Assembly: GCA_902605445.1 (NCBI GenBank)
Contig: CACLCL010000004.1
Coordinates: 1-64,000, forward strand
Source of the DNA: an uncultured Bacteroidota bacterium
GTDB taxonomy: Bacteria > Bacteroidota > Bacteroidia > Flavobacteriales > Flavobacteriaceae
DNA: 64,000 nucleotides
Direction: 5' to 3'
The position numbers were made by a program, and so were the translations under genes. Shown here piece after piece: positions 33,581-42,252 of the stretch; position 1 is the first letter of the stretch; the number at the start of each line of letters is the position of its first letter. The notes under the pieces were generated by a model, which saw only the letters and a program-made list of their open reading frames with translations, did not search any database and was not told the DNA's origin.

Positions 33581-35416
33581 ATGAAAACACTAAAATCTTT
33601 AAATAAGTTTATTTATCCATTTATATTTATTCTTCCATTATTTTTTATAATGTCTTGTGGCGGAGGTGGAGGTATTGAAAGTTTTGATTTATTTGCATTT
33701 AAAAATTCTAATGGCGATTGGGGTTATCTTAACTCTGAGGGTGAAATAGTTATTAATAACCAATTTGAAGAAGCAAATCCCTTTTATGACGGAAGAGCAC
33801 GTGTTGTGATAGAAAATAGTGATGGTAAAGATGTTTATGTCTTTATTGACACTAATGGTGAATATGATTACAGTAAAACTTGGGATGTTGCTATGGATTT
33901 CAGCGATGGTTTAGCTATTGTTAGAAATAATTTAGGTTACCCAAAAGCAATTAATACTGATTTGGAAGTTGTGTTAGAGTTTAAAGAAGCCTATTCAATT
34001 TCAAGATTTTCAGAGGGTAGAGCATTTATGTTTAAGGATACAGGTGATGGACAGACAGCTATTCTTTTAGACAAATCAGGAAATGAAATTAACAGATTTG
34101 ATGCTGTAGAGGGTGTAAAGGTTTTGACTCACTTTGACAATGGAATTGCTTACATTTTCTCTGATTCTGGTTATTCATTAATTGATATTGATGGCAATGA
34201 ACTTCATAATTTCGGATTTGAGAAGCTTTATAAAAATATTGGTGACTTTACAGATGGAACCGGTACAGCAATGTTTGGAAGCAAGGGTGATTGGGGTCTT
34301 TTAAATAGTGATGGATCTATTGAAGTTAATCCTCAATTTGAAAAGATATTTAAGGATGGTAAAAATTACTTAGTTAGATCTGGAAAAAAATGGGGCTGGG
34401 TAGATGATGATGGAAAATATTTTATCAACCCCCAATTTAATGACGCTGGTAACAGAGGATTCAATGGAACTGGATTGGCTCCGGTAAAAGTTGGAAAAAA
34501 ATGGGGTTACATAGATAGAGAAGGAAAACTTGAAATAAATCCACAATTTGATGCAGCTTCATCTTTTTACGGTAATATTGCTTTAGTATATGACAGATCT
34601 ATTAGAGGTCATGGAATAATCGGTTCTGATGGTAAATATGTGGCAAACCCTCAATTCAAAGAGTTTTTAGAGGAATATTATGAAACTAGACCATCATGGG
34701 ATTTGGGATTAGGAAGTGGTCTATTTTCTATTGAAACCGATTATTTAGACGTTGATGCTATTGTAAAAACAATTAAAGAAAATATTACACCTTCTGGCAT
34801 ATATAATGTAAATCCAAATAAATTAATTATCTCGGATTTGATTAACGCTAAAAATAATGATAGTACTTTTTTTAATAAGAGTTGTGGTACAGAAGGCTAT
34901 AATGTTAAAAGTGTTTCAAATTATCAAGATTATTATTATGATTATGATAATTATAAATCATATAGTGAGGGATATTACAAGCTTAGTTCTACATCACGAA
35001 TTGGCACAAATAGTCCTGATAAAGCTTATGCTCTAACTAATTTGTATAAAGTTGATTTTACTGAGTCTAACCCTGGTGCAATTATGTGTCCAAATTTTGT
35101 TTATTTAGATAATATCTCATTCTATGCAAATGTTAGAGGAAATAAAAAAATAAAGAGAGGTTTCAGAGAATACAATACTAAAGTTTACTCTTCTTCAAAA
35201 GATAATGGTCTAGGCCTTTCTAACTTAAAAGTTTCTTTTAAGACATTCTATGGAAATATTTTATCAACATATAAACAATCAAAAAGGAAATTAGTCGCTA
35301 ATCAATTAAGGGATTTAATTGATCCAAATAAAGAAATTTATAAGTCAATTAATATTGATTCTGGTGGAAGAATTGTTTTAACAATGAATGACCCGTACGC
35401 ATACTTTAGCGAATAA
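33581..35416 (+). CDS. WG-repeat lipoprotein
   Basis: The 611-residue lipoprotein has a lipobox MSC followed by five Gly (CGGGGG). Residues about 40-365 contain WG (KWG-type) beta-repeats, such as NGDWGYLNSEGEIVINNQF, KGDWGLLNSDGSIEVNPQF, KKWGWVDDDGKYFINPQF and KKWGYIDREGKLEINPQF; the middle copies are degenerate. The C-terminal 230 residues are a separate region rich in Tyr, Asn and Ser with two Cys. WG repeats form binding surfaces in exported proteins; no substrate is known. It is the last gene of the plus-strand envelope run and converges on the HDAC-like gene after 7 nt. Confidence 0.85.
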   Translation: MKTLKSLNKFIYPFIFILPLFFIMSCGGGGGIESFDLFAFKNSNGDWGYLNSEGEIVINNQFEEANPFYDGRARVVIENSDGKDVYVFIDTNGEYDYSKTWDVAMDFSDGLAIVRNNLGYPKAINTDLEVVLEFKEAYSISRFSEGRAFMFKDTGDGQTAILLDKSGNEINRFDAVEGVKVLTHFDNGIAYIFSDSGYSLIDIDGNELHNFGFEKLYKNIGDFTDGTGTAMFGSKGDWGLLNSDGSIEVNPQFEKIFKDGKNYLVRSGKKWGWVDDDGKYFINPQFNDAGNRGFNGTGLAPVKVGKKWGYIDREGKLEINPQFDAASSFYGNIALVYDRSIRGHGIIGSDGKYVANPQFKEFLEEYYETRPSWDLGLGSGLFSIETDYLDVDAIVKTIKENITPSGIYNVNPNKLIISDLINAKNNDSTFFNKSCGTEGYNVKSVSNYQDYYYDYDNYKSYSEGYYKLSSTSRIGTNSPDKAYALTNLYKVDFTESNPGAIMCPNFVYLDNISFYANVRGNKKIKRGFREYNTKVYSSSKDNGLGLSNLKVSFKTFYGNILSTYKQSKRKLVANQLRDLIDPNKEIYKSINIDSGGRIVLTMNDPYAYFSE

Positions 35417-35423
35417 ACTTAAT

Positions 35424-36326
35424 TTAGAAGAATATTTTTTGAGCAAGTCTAAAAGTATTTGAGTGAGCTTCAATTATTTCATTCAGATTGGTTGAGTATC
35501 CTCCACCCATGCTAACCTGGACAGGTATATTATTTGTTTTGCATAAATTTAAAATGAAATTATCTCTTTCTTTACATCCTTTAATTGATACAGATAATCT
35601 CCCGAGCTTATCATTCTCTAAAATATCAACGCCCGACAAGTAAAATATGAAGTCAGGGTTGAATTCCTCAATTAATCTAGGAATATGGTATTTGATTTGG
35701 TTTAAGTATTCTTTATCATCAGTCTTATCCTTAAATCCATAATCAAAATCACTTTTTTCTTTTCTAAATGGATAATTATTCTCACCATGAAATGAAGCTG
35801 TAAAAACTGAATTTATATTTTTAAAAATTTCTGCTGTACCATTACCCTGATGAACATCCAAGTCTATAATCATAATTTTATTTGCCAGATTATTAGATTT
35901 CAGAAACATTGCTGAAATCGCTTGATCGTTAAGTAAACAAAAAGCTTCACCGCGATTACTAAAAGCGTGATGGGTACCTCCAGCAATATTCATGGATATT
36001 CCGAACTCTAATGCATAAATTGAGCATTCTTTTGTTCCTTGCATTATCTTTTTCTCTCTTTCAACAAGTTTTTCAGACATAGGGAAGCCAATTGCCCTAA
36101 CTTCTTTTTTGGTTAGGTTTTGGTTGATAAGATTTTTATAGTATTCATTTGTATGAACCTTTAAAATATCTATCTCCGAAATTATTGATGGTGAAAAAAA
36201 ATTTTCGTCAGTACATGTACCTTCCCTAATTAATTGTTCTGGGATAAGTTCATATTTTATCATTGGAAACCTATGATTTTCATTAAGTTTATGTTTATAA
36301 ATATTATCAAAGGCTATTTTTAGCAT
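35424..36326 (-). CDS. histone deacetylase-like (arginase-deacetylase fold) hydrolase
   Basis: The 300-residue protein has the HDAC/AcuC core: GGTHHAFSNRGEAFCLLND with the paired His, IDLDVHQGNGTAEIF with zinc ligands Asp and His, LSGVDILENDKLGRLSVS with the third zinc ligand, and GGGYS near the end. All catalytic residues look intact. Bacterial homologues deacetylate acetyl-lysine, acetylpolyamines or other amides in the cytosol. Given an acetyl-CoA synthetase in this window (a classic acetylation target), a protein-deacetylase role is possible, but the genes are 11 kb apart. Confidence 0.87.
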   Translation of the reverse strand: MLKIAFDNIYKHKLNENHRFPMIKYELIPEQLIREGTCTDENFFSPSIISEIDILKVHTNEYYKNLINQNLTKKEVRAIGFPMSEKLVEREKKIMQGTKECSIYALEFGISMNIAGGTHHAFSNRGEAFCLLNDQAISAMFLKSNNLANKIMIIDLDVHQGNGTAEIFKNINSVFTASFHGENNYPFRKEKSDFDYGFKDKTDDKEYLNQIKYHIPRLIEEFNPDFIFYLSGVDILENDKLGRLSVSIKGCKERDNFILNLCKTNNIPVQVSMGGGYSTNLNEIIEAHSNTFRLAQKIFF

Positions 36327-36376
36327 AATAATAATTTAATTGGAATAAAATTTGTTTACATAATTTAAATCATAAA

Positions 36377-37354
36377 ATGTGCCATATGAGATTTGTTACA
36401 TTATTTATAGTTTTTATAATGTCTCTTAAAGTGTCTAGTCAAGATACTTTTTCTATCATTGCTATAGATCCCGAAACAGGAGAGGTTGGAGCAGCGGGAG
36501 CAACATGTTTATACAACCAAAATGATGGTATAATTGATATTATTTCATCAATTATCCCTGGCAAGGGTGGAATTATGTCTCAAGCCTATGTATGTGTACC
36601 TAATCTGAACTTAGAGGGTGGAATAAACCAAATGAACAATGGTCTTTCCCCATTAGAAATCATTGATTGGTTGATATATAATGACCAGTGTTCATCTCTA
36701 TCATCAAGTCATCGTCAATATGGTATAGTTGATATTGACGATAATGGTGAAATTAGAACAGCTGGACACACTGGTGCATTTGCTGATGATTACAAGGAGG
36801 ATAGACAGGGGCCTAACTATAGTATTCAGGGTAATATTCTATTGAATCAATCTGTTATTGACAATATGGAGAATAATTTTAACTCACTAAATGGAACTCT
36901 TGCTGAAAAATTAATGTATGCAATGCAAGGTGCAAACTTTCCTGGTGCTGATAGTCGATGTTTAGAGGATGGCACTTCATCATCAACAGCTTTTCTCGTT
37001 GTTTATCAACCAGATGATATAATTGGACAACCCTCAATCGAGTTAAATGTCGGTTCACAATCCCCTGGTGTCGAACCTATAAATATTTTACAAGACATGT
37101 TTAATGAATCTTTATCACTTTCAGAGCATGTTTATGATTCAATGATGTTATATCCTAACCCTTCAGATGATATAATTAAACTAAATACCAATGAAAATTT
37201 TAATATCAAAATATATGATTTAACAGGAAAAATTGTTTTTGAAAAAGTTGGTAACATATTTAATATTCAAGCTTTAGAAAATGATGTATACTTGATAAAG
37301 CTAAAGGGAATAGATAATGGTAAAAGTTTTACTTTTAAGTTTATAAAGAAATAG
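36377..37354 (+). CDS. DUF1028 protein with T9SS type A sorting domain
   Basis: The 325-residue protein has a signal peptide (core MRFVTLFIVFIMSLKVSSQ; the start may be the ATG at 36386). Its DUF1028 domain (about 22-240) has DTFSIIAIDPETGEVGAAGA, an Ntn-hydrolase-like fold of unknown activity. The C-terminal 70 residues are a type IX secretion sorting domain: LYPNPSDDIIKLN, IKIYDLTGKIVFE, LENDVYLIKLKG and a KFIKK end. It should pass the outer membrane by T9SS and be released or anchored. DUF1028 proteins are usually periplasmic or cytosolic, so the T9SS tail marks a surface form. Confidence 0.87.
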   Translation: MCHMRFVTLFIVFIMSLKVSSQDTFSIIAIDPETGEVGAAGATCLYNQNDGIIDIISSIIPGKGGIMSQAYVCVPNLNLEGGINQMNNGLSPLEIIDWLIYNDQCSSLSSSHRQYGIVDIDDNGEIRTAGHTGAFADDYKEDRQGPNYSIQGNILLNQSVIDNMENNFNSLNGTLAEKLMYAMQGANFPGADSRCLEDGTSSSTAFLVVYQPDDIIGQPSIELNVGSQSPGVEPINILQDMFNESLSLSEHVYDSMMLYPNPSDDIIKLNTNENFNIKIYDLTGKIVFEKVGNIFNIQALENDVYLIKLKGIDNGKSFTFKFIKK

Positions 37355-37356
37355 TT

Positions 37357-37602
37357 ATGAATTATCTATTTTATGCATTATTACTTTGGGGGATTCCAAG
37401 TACTTATTTTAGAAGCAAGTTTAGAAAGATAGTATATCAAACTGATGATTGGAAAATTAATATTAAGCCCTTGTTTATTAAAGAAATTAGAGCTCTTATT
37501 TATAATATTTACCCTACTGATAAAAGATATTTACGGGTTAGAAATCATTATAGATTATATCTAATTGTATATTTACTATTGTTTATATTATACATAGTAT
37601 AA
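37357..37602 (+). CDS. small membrane protein of unknown function (81 aa)
   Basis: The product has hydrophobic segments at the N-terminus (about 2-17, NYLFYALLLWGIPSTYF) and the C-terminus (about 64-80, LYLIVYLLLFILYIV), around a basic, Tyr-rich middle (KINIKPLFIKEIRALIYNIY). It starts 2 nt after the DUF1028 stop and ends 4 nt before the DUF1295 gene, so the three are probably one transcript. No family is recognised. Confidence 0.6.
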   Translation: MNYLFYALLLWGIPSTYFRSKFRKIVYQTDDWKINIKPLFIKEIRALIYNIYPTDKRYLRVRNHYRLYLIVYLLLFILYIV

Positions 37603-37606
37603 AAAT

Positions 37607-38461
37607 ATGAAGTCACATTTAAAAAATATATTATCTATTTTAATAGTTGTTTCAATTTGTTTTGCCCTTGCTTTAACAACAAAAAACCAAATTGTATTAA
37701 ACGCATTCATATTAATTTTTATAATACATTTTATTTCTTTTCTACCTGCAAATTTGTATAAAACAGAAAAATATTTTGATCTTACTGGAAGTATTACTTA
37801 CATCTCTGTGGTTATATATGTTTTTTATTCTAAATTTTATAACCATGGTTTTCAATGGGGTGAGCTAATTATTTCTCTTGCGATTATTTCATGGGCTGTA
37901 AGGCTTGGTAGTTTTTTATTTTTAAGAATAAAAAAAGCTGGTGAAGATGTAAGATTTAGAGAGTTTAAAAAGTCATGGTCAAGATGGATGTTAACCTGGA
38001 TAACATCTGCTTGGTGGGTTTCATTTTGTTCAGTTTGTGGGATTACCGCTATTGCTTCAAACTCCATAATCAAAATTAATTTCCTTTTTATATTTGGTTT
38101 TCTTCTTTTTCTTTTTGGATTTATAATAGAAATAATTGCTGACTATCAAAAAACAAAGTTCAGATCAGTTGCTTCTAATAAAAATAAATTTATTACCACA
38201 GGTTTGTGGTCACTTTCAAGACACCCTAATTATCTTGGCGAGATCGTGTTATGGTTTGGAATTGCGTTAATGTCATTTTCAAATTTAAACGGTTTACAAT
38301 ACATTACACTTATATCACCTCTATTTACATATTGGCTTTTGGTCTATGTTAGTGGTATTAAGATTTTAGAGACTAGCGGTCAAAAAAAATGGGGACATCT
38401 TAAAACTTACAATAATTACATAAAAAATACTCCAAAATTATTTTTTAAAATATTTAATTAG
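37607..38461 (+). CDS. DUF1295 family membrane protein (steroid 5-alpha-reductase-like)
   Basis: The 284-residue protein has about seven membrane helices. The DUF1295 signature lies near the C-terminus: GLWSLSRHPNYLGEIVLWFG, the RHPNYxGE cofactor/substrate element shared with isoprenylcysteine methyltransferases and steroid reductases, followed by YNNYIKNTPKLF. The middle has RLGSFLFLRIKKAGEDVRF, also typical of the family. Activity is not established; reduction of a lipid double bond is the usual guess. Confidence 0.85.
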   Translation: MKSHLKNILSILIVVSICFALALTTKNQIVLNAFILIFIIHFISFLPANLYKTEKYFDLTGSITYISVVIYVFYSKFYNHGFQWGELIISLAIISWAVRLGSFLFLRIKKAGEDVRFREFKKSWSRWMLTWITSAWWVSFCSVCGITAIASNSIIKINFLFIFGFLLFLFGFIIEIIADYQKTKFRSVASNKNKFITTGLWSLSRHPNYLGEIVLWFGIALMSFSNLNGLQYITLISPLFTYWLLVYVSGIKILETSGQKKWGHLKTYNNYIKNTPKLFFKIFN

Positions 38462-38470
38462 ACCTTAACA

Positions 38471-38596
38471 GTGAATAATAAATATCTTCTTATTGTCTTG
38501 ATGATAATTATTCCAATTATAGGTTTTTTATTTGGGGTATATGCGCTTTTCTTAGTATTACCTATTGGATTATTTTTTAGAAATAAATCTAAATAA
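38471..38596 (+). CDS. possible small membrane protein (41 aa, GTG start)
   Basis: This ORF is absent from the ORF track. The product has two closely spaced hydrophobic stretches (YLLIVLMIIIPIIGFLFGVY and ALFLVLPIGLFF) and a basic end RNKSK. It lies 9 nt after the DUF1295 gene and its stop overlaps the end of the convergent TauE-like gene by 8 nt. The membrane-protein composition and position favour a real gene, but AT-rich DNA yields hydrophobic ORFs easily, so this is tentative. Confidence 0.4.
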   Translation: MNNKYLLIVLMIIIPIIGFLFGVYALFLVLPIGLFFRNKSK

Positions 38597-39395
38597 TTTC
38601 TACAAATAATATAGATAATCCGATTAATATTACAACTAAGCCAAAAACTACCTTTAACTTTTTTTCAGCAATATTTTCTGAAAATAACTGACCTATAAAA
38701 ACACCAATTACAGAAAAAAATGTAAATAAAATTAAAAATGACCAGTTTATTTCAAGGTTTTGAACATCTCCAATAAATCCAATTAGAGATTTAAGCGAAA
38801 TAATTACAAGTGAAGTAGCTATTGCATTTTTCATCCTTAAATCAGACAGAATAACTAGAATTGGAATAATAATAAAACCACCTCCAGCCCCTATAAGTCC
38901 TGTTAAAAAGCCAATAAGTGATCCTTCTGTAAATATTAATAATTTATTTGGAGCAATTGTTTTGGTTTTTTTTAACCCTACTATGGTTTTTGGTGTTTTT
39001 TTAATCATTAAAAAGCCAGCAGAAAGCATTAATAATGCAAATAATATCAAAATCAATTTATCTTTTGTTAGTATGATATATTCAGAATTAATAATTGTTT
39101 TAGGAATTAATTCAATTAGGTATTTTCTAGTAATGTAGACAGTAAACACAGCTGAAAATGAAAATAGTAATATTGAAGAATAATTTATAAGTTTTTTCTT
39201 AATATTTTTTATAGATCCTATTAGTGAGGTTGTACCTACAACAAAAAGGGAGTAGGCGGTAGCTGTGACAGGATTTATTCCAAATAAATATACGAGGATG
39301 GGAACTGAAAGAATTGACCCTCCGCTACCTAATAGACCTAATACAAGACCTACAAGGAACGCTCCGAAATATCCAAGTATTTGAAAGTATTCCAA
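38589..39395 (-). CDS. TauE/SafE family sulfite-exporter-like permease
   Basis: The 268-residue integral membrane protein has about eight helices in two repeats, each with the glycine-rich family motif: GLLGSGGSILSVPILVYLFG and GLIGAGGGFIIIPILVI. A charged cytoplasmic loop lies at about 130-155. Homologues move sulfite, organosulfonates or other small anions; the substrate here is unknown. The start is TTG at 39395 (MEYFQILGYFGAFLVG); no upstream in-frame ATG was offered. Confidence 0.88.
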   Translation of the reverse strand: MEYFQILGYFGAFLVGLVLGLLGSGGSILSVPILVYLFGINPVTATAYSLFVVGTTSLIGSIKNIKKKLINYSSILLFSFSAVFTVYITRKYLIELIPKTIINSEYIILTKDKLILILFALLMLSAGFLMIKKTPKTIVGLKKTKTIAPNKLLIFTEGSLIGFLTGLIGAGGGFIIIPILVILSDLRMKNAIATSLVIISLKSLIGFIGDVQNLEINWSFLILFTFFSVIGVFIGQLFSENIAEKKLKVVFGLVVILIGLSILFVEII

Positions 39396-39472
39396 AAATT
39401 TTTTTTTAGTTTGTTTTTATTAGTTTGATATTAATATAAGTTTAATTTTTCAATATCTAAACATAAATTAAA

Positions 39473-39480
39473 TATCTTTG
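39473..39480 (+). promoter_or_regulatory. -7 element (TATCTTTG) exactly 4 nt before the ATG at 39485
   Basis: This is an exact TAnnTTTG match. With the usual few-nucleotide distance to the transcription start, the mRNA would begin at or beside the A of the ATG, i.e. leaderless. No -33 TTG is evident. The same 4-nt arrangement occurs at 62146 and 63857. Confidence 0.5.
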
Positions 39481-39484
39481 TTTA

Positions 39485-40138
39485 ATGATATTTACACGTA
39501 TATTTCATTTACATTTCTTATTTATATTTTTCATTTTTAATAATATTTTATCTCAAGAAATTAATAATAATACCATAAGTATAGAATCTTTAATGAAAGG
39601 TGATATTAATTTTAATATAATTGACATAAATACTTTTAAGCCAAAGGGATTAACAAATAAAGAACCTTACAATTTTTTTGATTTTAATTTTCAAGTTGAT
39701 GATAGTGATGTTCTAGATATTACAAATAAAACCAATTTAGTTTCTCCAACTTGGGAAATAAGACAATCATTTAATGAGGGTAGTAGTAGTACAAGTGAAT
39801 ATCAAAACGATTTTAACCTTGGGTTTTTAGAAACAGATTCAAATTATATTATAATCAAATGTAGAGATCATGAATATATTGATGGTGACCGGATTAGGCT
39901 AATGATTAATGGTTCAATTATTTATTCAAATATTACTCTTTCATCAAATTTTTATATTGTTGATATTGATTTGAAAGATGGGTATAATAATATCGAATTT
40001 ATTGCTCTAAATGAAGGTGAGGCTAGCCCCAACACAGCCCAATTAGTAGTATATGACGAATTTGGTAAACTTTTATCAAATAAGAAATGGCTAATTTCAA
40101 CTGGTTATAAGGCGACTTTAGGGGTCTATAAAAAATAA
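39485..40138 (+). CDS. secreted protein of unknown function next to dnaN (217 aa)
   Basis: A hydrophobic signal peptide (about 1-23) is cut near LSQE. The middle contains NKTNLVSPTWEIRQSFNEG and the C-terminal half a beta domain with DGDRIRLMINGSIIYSN, FYIVDIDLKDGYNNIEF and NEGEASPNTAQLVVYD. I recall similar secreted proteins beside dnaN in Flavobacteriia but cannot name a family. It abuts the dnaN stop with no spacer. The start is fixed by the signal peptide; the next Met is at residue 36. Confidence 0.65.
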   Translation: MIFTRIFHLHFLFIFFIFNNILSQEINNNTISIESLMKGDINFNIIDINTFKPKGLTNKEPYNFFDFNFQVDDSDVLDITNKTNLVSPTWEIRQSFNEGSSSTSEYQNDFNLGFLETDSNYIIIKCRDHEYIDGDRIRLMINGSIIYSNITLSSNFYIVDIDLKDGYNNIEFIALNEGEASPNTAQLVVYDEFGKLLSNKKWLISTGYKATLGVYKK

Positions 40139-41254
40139 CTATTTATTCAGCATCACTGGCATAACCAGCATTATTAAATTTTCATATTCAGAATAACCGT
40201 CATTTGGTTTTAATATGCCTGCTCTGTTTGGGAGGCTCATTTCTAATGTTATAACATCAGAATCTAAGTTATTAAGCATTTCAATTAAGAATCTAGAATT
40301 GAACCCAATTTCAATATCTTCACCGTTATAAACACAAGTAAGCCTTTCCTCTGCTTTATTACTAAAGTCAATATCTTCAGCCGATATGTTTAGTTCAGCA
40401 CCAGCGATTTTTAATTTTACTTGGTAAGTAGTTTTATTAGAGAAAATTGAAACTCTTTTTAATGAGCTAAGAAGCTGAGATTTGTCAATTTCTAGGAGAT
40501 TTGGATTTTCATTGGGTATCACTGCTTCATAGTTTGGGTATTGACCATCAATTAATCTGCATATTAATGTTAAATCATTTAATTCAAATTTTGCATTTGA
40601 ATTATTGTACTCAATTGTCACTTCGTAATCATCATCAATAAAATTTTTAATTAGATTTAGAGGTTTTTTTGGCATTATAAATTCTGCTAGATTCGATGCC
40701 TTTAAGTCAGTTCTTGTATACTTAACTAGTTTATGAGCATCGGTAGCTACAAAAGTTAAGTTTTCGGTTGAAAATTGAAAAAAAACTCCACTCATGACCG
40801 GTCTTAAATCGTCATTTCCAGAAGCAAATATTGTGGAATTAATTGCTTTAGATAAGACGTTGCTCGAAATTTTCGTTGACGAAGGGTTGTCAAGATTTAT
40901 TGTTTTGGGAAAATCTTTACCATCGGAGTAAGCTAGTGCATATTTACCATGATTTGAACTAATTTCTATAGTATTATTTTCTGAGAAACTAAAAGTTAAT
41001 GGTTGATCAGGAAATGTTTTGAGAGTGTCTAAAAGAAGTTTAGAGGGGATGGTTGCGACACCTTTACTTGTACTATCCACTTTTATTGATGATATCATTG
41101 TTGTTTCCAAATCACTAGATGTAATTTCAAGTTTTGTTCCATCTAAATCAAAAAGAAAATTATCTAGAATAGGTATTGTGTTAGAGCTATTTATAACGCC
41201 ACCAAGAACTTGTAGTTTTTTTAAAAGATTGCTACTTGAAACAATAAATTTCAT
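40139..41254 (-). CDS. dnaN: DNA polymerase III subunit beta (sliding clamp)
   Basis: The product is 371 residues from the ATG at 41254 (the ORF track begins one codon earlier at a GTG). It has three clamp domains. Motifs include MKFIVSSSNLLKKLQVLGGVI, DNFLFDLDGTKLEITSSDLE, ATDAHKLV, ICRLIDGQYPNYEAVIP near residue 245, GFNSRFLIEMLNNL and the C-terminal LVMPVML that forms part of the protein-binding pocket. It is the processivity factor for replication and repair polymerases. No dnaA, recF or gyrase gene is beside it, so the gene order differs from the classic origin cluster, as is common in Bacteroidota. Confidence 0.96.
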   Translation of the reverse strand: MKFIVSSSNLLKKLQVLGGVINSSNTIPILDNFLFDLDGTKLEITSSDLETTMISSIKVDSTSKGVATIPSKLLLDTLKTFPDQPLTFSFSENNTIEISSNHGKYALAYSDGKDFPKTINLDNPSSTKISSNVLSKAINSTIFASGNDDLRPVMSGVFFQFSTENLTFVATDAHKLVKYTRTDLKASNLAEFIMPKKPLNLIKNFIDDDYEVTIEYNNSNAKFELNDLTLICRLIDGQYPNYEAVIPNENPNLLEIDKSQLLSSLKRVSIFSNKTTYQVKLKIAGAELNISAEDIDFSNKAEERLTCVYNGEDIEIGFNSRFLIEMLNNLDSDVITLEMSLPNRAGILKPNDGYSEYENLIMLVMPVMLNK

Positions 41255-41318
41255 CACTGTAATTTTAGTAAATAAATCATAACATTTTAAGCTTATTTGA
41301 TATAACTTATTAACATAA

Positions 41319-42161
41319 TTATTTGAATGAAACAGTTACAGTATCATATAATTTTAAGCCCATTAATGATGATGCAGTACCAACACTTTCTCTATTGCTT
41401 TTATATATAGATATTTGCAGTTTGTCATTTGAATTGAAAATAACAAGCCCCTTACCTTCATCATTTCTTTCAGAATCAGGTAAATCAAAATTAACAATAT
41501 CAGAGTATTTCTTATAAATTTTATTAAAATTGTAGTTCCTAGCTGATATTTCAAAATCCCTTCCCTTTGAAATATTATTAAATAATGTTCTATCTAAATT
41601 AGTAATAACATTTCCAAAATTATCAATATAAATAATGCTGCATATTATTTGACTTGACTCTTTATTTACAAATGGCATAAGATTTTTTAAGGATTTAATT
41701 TCATTTATTTCCCTACCAATAATACCTAATTTTCCTCCATTAGCTATGTGACATGCAACATCTGTAAATACATCAATACTTGATTCATTATTTATTTCAG
41801 GTTTAGATATATTAATCTCAAAAATTCTTTCAGCTTTTCTGTTCTGACTTAATATACTAAGAATACCATTATCTGCAGAAATGAAATAATGACTATCAAA
41901 AACCATAACAATGTGTGAGTTTTCAATATTTTTCTCTGAATCAACATCAATAATATGTATGGTTTCATTTGGAAAATTATTAAACGAACTTTGCAAAATA
42001 TATGCAGCTTCCATTATATTAAATGGGCTTACTTCATGTGAAATATCTACAATATTAACTATGTCAACAAAATTAGATGACTTTTTATAAATTTGCCCTT
42101 TCATTTTAGCAACAAAGTGATCTTTATATCCAAAATCTGTTATTAATGTTATAATCGACAT
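41319..42161 (-). CDS. SAM hydroxide adenosyltransferase (DUF62 family)
   Basis: The 280-residue protein has the DUF62/SAM_adeno_trans pattern: N-terminal ITLITDFGYKDHFVAKMKGQ, DISHEVSPFNIMEAAYILQSS, FPNETIHIIDVD, SADNGILSIL and FGNVITNLD. Family enzymes hydrolyse S-adenosylmethionine to adenosine and methionine; related members are fluorinases. The conserved Asp of ITDFG and the Arg-Asp-His-like set are consistent with hydrolase activity. It is divergent from phoH and 64 nt upstream of dnaN on the same strand. Confidence 0.88.
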   Translation of the reverse strand: MSIITLITDFGYKDHFVAKMKGQIYKKSSNFVDIVNIVDISHEVSPFNIMEAAYILQSSFNNFPNETIHIIDVDSEKNIENSHIVMVFDSHYFISADNGILSILSQNRKAERIFEINISKPEINNESSIDVFTDVACHIANGGKLGIIGREINEIKSLKNLMPFVNKESSQIICSIIYIDNFGNVITNLDRTLFNNISKGRDFEISARNYNFNKIYKKYSDIVNFDLPDSERNDEGKGLVIFNSNDKLQISIYKSNRESVGTASSLMGLKLYDTVTVSFK

Positions 42162-42252
42162 TAAATTGTTAATATTTATTAATGTAAGTGGTTATGAAAT
42201 TACGTAATTTAGATCAAGTTTTCTAGTAATTTCATATTCTATTAAAAATATA

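Noticed and set aside
40139-41254. Replication origin near dnaN
   Set aside because: No dnaA or recF neighbour, no cluster of DnaA boxes noticed, and no long intergenic region.
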